The translations under genes were made by a program, and so were the position numbers. A stretch of DNA of 64,000 bases. Source: Certhia americana (taxonomy: Eukaryota; Chordata; Aves; Passeriformes; Certhiidae). The stretch is taken from NCBI GenBank assembly GCA_018697195.1, contig CM031879.1, positions 37,373,408-37,437,407 on the forward strand, written 5' to 3'. This document shows positions 62,976-64,000 of this stretch, piece by piece. Below the pieces are notes generated by a model. That model saw nothing but the letters and a program-made list of their open reading frames with translations. It was not told where the DNA came from and did no database searches. How positions within the stretch are numbered: position 1 is the first letter of the stretch; every line of letters begins with the position of its first letter.

Positions 62976-64000
62976 TTCCTCCCATCCTCTTAATTTCATA
63001 AAATAACCCGATCCCGGAGTTAAAACCCGCCACTGACTTCAGCGAGATGAAGGCCAGAAGAGTCAGACCTATACAGCAGAAGTACGACCCGTGTGACTGG
63101 AGGCAGGACACGGGACAGATTTTTCCTTCGTTTACTCCCCTAAGGACCGTTTCTCCCCCTTCAGGGCCGCCCCCGCGATGTGAATCACACGTGTTCCCGA
63201 GGGCTCCTGGGGAAGCCGGGCGGGCACGGGTGGCTGTACGGATGGGACCCGCCGCCTCTCCGGCCGCCCGCAGCGCTCCCGGCCCGGTTCCTCGCCGTGC
63301 TTGCGGAACGCACGTCCCGCTAGAAAGCGATATGGCTCCCCTAAAATGTCCATCAATACCCCTCGAGTACCTTGCCTGGCAAAGATGCTCCACCGGCCTT
63401 ACCCTGCTTGTGGAAGGTGAGGTTAGAAAAGGGGCATGAAAGAAGATACACCCCCCCCGCCCGTCGTTCCCCCACATCGGTTCCCCCCCCCCCCCCCCCC
63501 CCCCGGCCTCCTCCCCGGTCCTTGAGCTGGGAGAGGCTCAGTGAGTCTCACCTCCTCTCGGCACCAAGGACTTGAACGCAGGGCTGTCTGCGGCAAATAT
63601 GACGGGTCTGCTGCACTAATGGGGCAGCAACTGGCTGTGACAGGAGCCCGCTCCCTCTGGGGCTGGAGGGAGCTGTAGTTTCTTCCCAGGAAAGGTAACT
63701 CCCCTCGGCTTCCTTGAGCCTGAGAGAGAAGGGAATGGGGTCCTTCAGGGAGGAAAGAGTTAAGCGACCGAAAGGGTTTGGGGGTGGAGGGGTAAGAGCA
63801 TATGAAGCCTTTCACTCAGTGATGTAAAAAAACATCCAGCCTCTCCGAGGATGGTGGAACGGAGCCGCTCACAGTCAGAGCGTTACGGTTGGCAATAGAT
63901 TGTACCCCCGGGAAGGGGGGACCACCGGGGAACAGCGCATTCTGCCCCTGGCACACACACGGGGCTCGCCGGACAGCCTGCACAACTAAACAGAGAACAC
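62976..64000. other. MYF6 3' flank, GC-rich, MYF5-ward
   Basis: CpG-rich sequence between MYF6 and the expected position of MYF5. No MYF5 exon is in view. It contains a C-rich block with a 22-base poly-C run. ORFs on both strands (for example 62767-63477 minus) are composition-driven and show no domain. Confidence 0.65.
63451..63504. repeat. C-rich block with 22-nt poly-C run
   Basis: It starts with eight Cs (63451-63458), continues with further C runs and ends in 22 consecutive Cs (63483-63504). The minus strand has matching G runs. Confidence 0.95.

Noticed and set aside
62767..63477. 236-codon ORF on the - strand downstream of MYF6
   Set aside because: It spans the antisense of the MYF6 3' UTR end and CpG-rich flank, with no recognisable domain or splice support.

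Overview
This window is vertebrate nuclear DNA, almost certainly from a bird. Three lines of evidence support this. Multi-exon genes have canonical GT-AG introns in AT-rich DNA. The two genes are recognisable as PTPRQ and MYF6, which are syntenic neighbours in amniotes. The interspersed repeats I can recognise are fragments of CR1, the dominant avian/reptilian LINE, two of them with the typical ATTCTATG-like 3' end. I cannot name the species from sequence alone.

Region 1 (1..about 40.6 kb, + strand) is the 3' part of PTPRQ, a receptor-type phosphatase of inner-ear hair bundles. I could chain 19 coding exons (2468..39629) whose reading phases all agree, giving 737 codons plus a stop. They encode the last fibronectin-III material, a membrane-proximal Cys-containing region, one transmembrane helix, a juxtamembrane segment with two very small cassette-like exons (45 and 27 nt), and a single PTP domain ending in ETTM. 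The upstream exons, which carry most of the FN3 repeats, lie outside the window. Introns hold CR1 fragments and simple repeats and no other gene that I can support.

Region 2 (about 40.6..60.3 kb) is a roughly 20 kb AT-rich gene desert. It contains microsatellites, one antisense CR1 fragment and scattered E-box and MEF2-like words. In mammals the PTPRQ-MYF6-MYF5 interval is dense in myogenic enhancers, so this is the expected location of MYF6/MYF5 control elements, but none can be proven from one sequence.

Region 3 (about 60.3..64.0 kb) becomes GC- and CpG-rich. It holds a CpG-rich block, a G/T-only tract, a TATA promoter and the three-exon MYF6 (MRF4) gene (61204..62384, 241 aa). A U-rich 3' UTR with a good AATAAA at 62950 follows, then GC-rich DNA with a long poly-C tract. 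MYF5 is expected further downstream, outside the window.

I found no RNA gene, CRISPR array or clearly new biological system. The most interesting points are the PTPRQ microexons with a nested in-frame acceptor, a Cys-to-Phe change in the MYF6 His/Cys motif, repeated same-strand G/T tracts (one in the MYF6 3' UTR), and C-rich and CpG-rich structures around MYF6.
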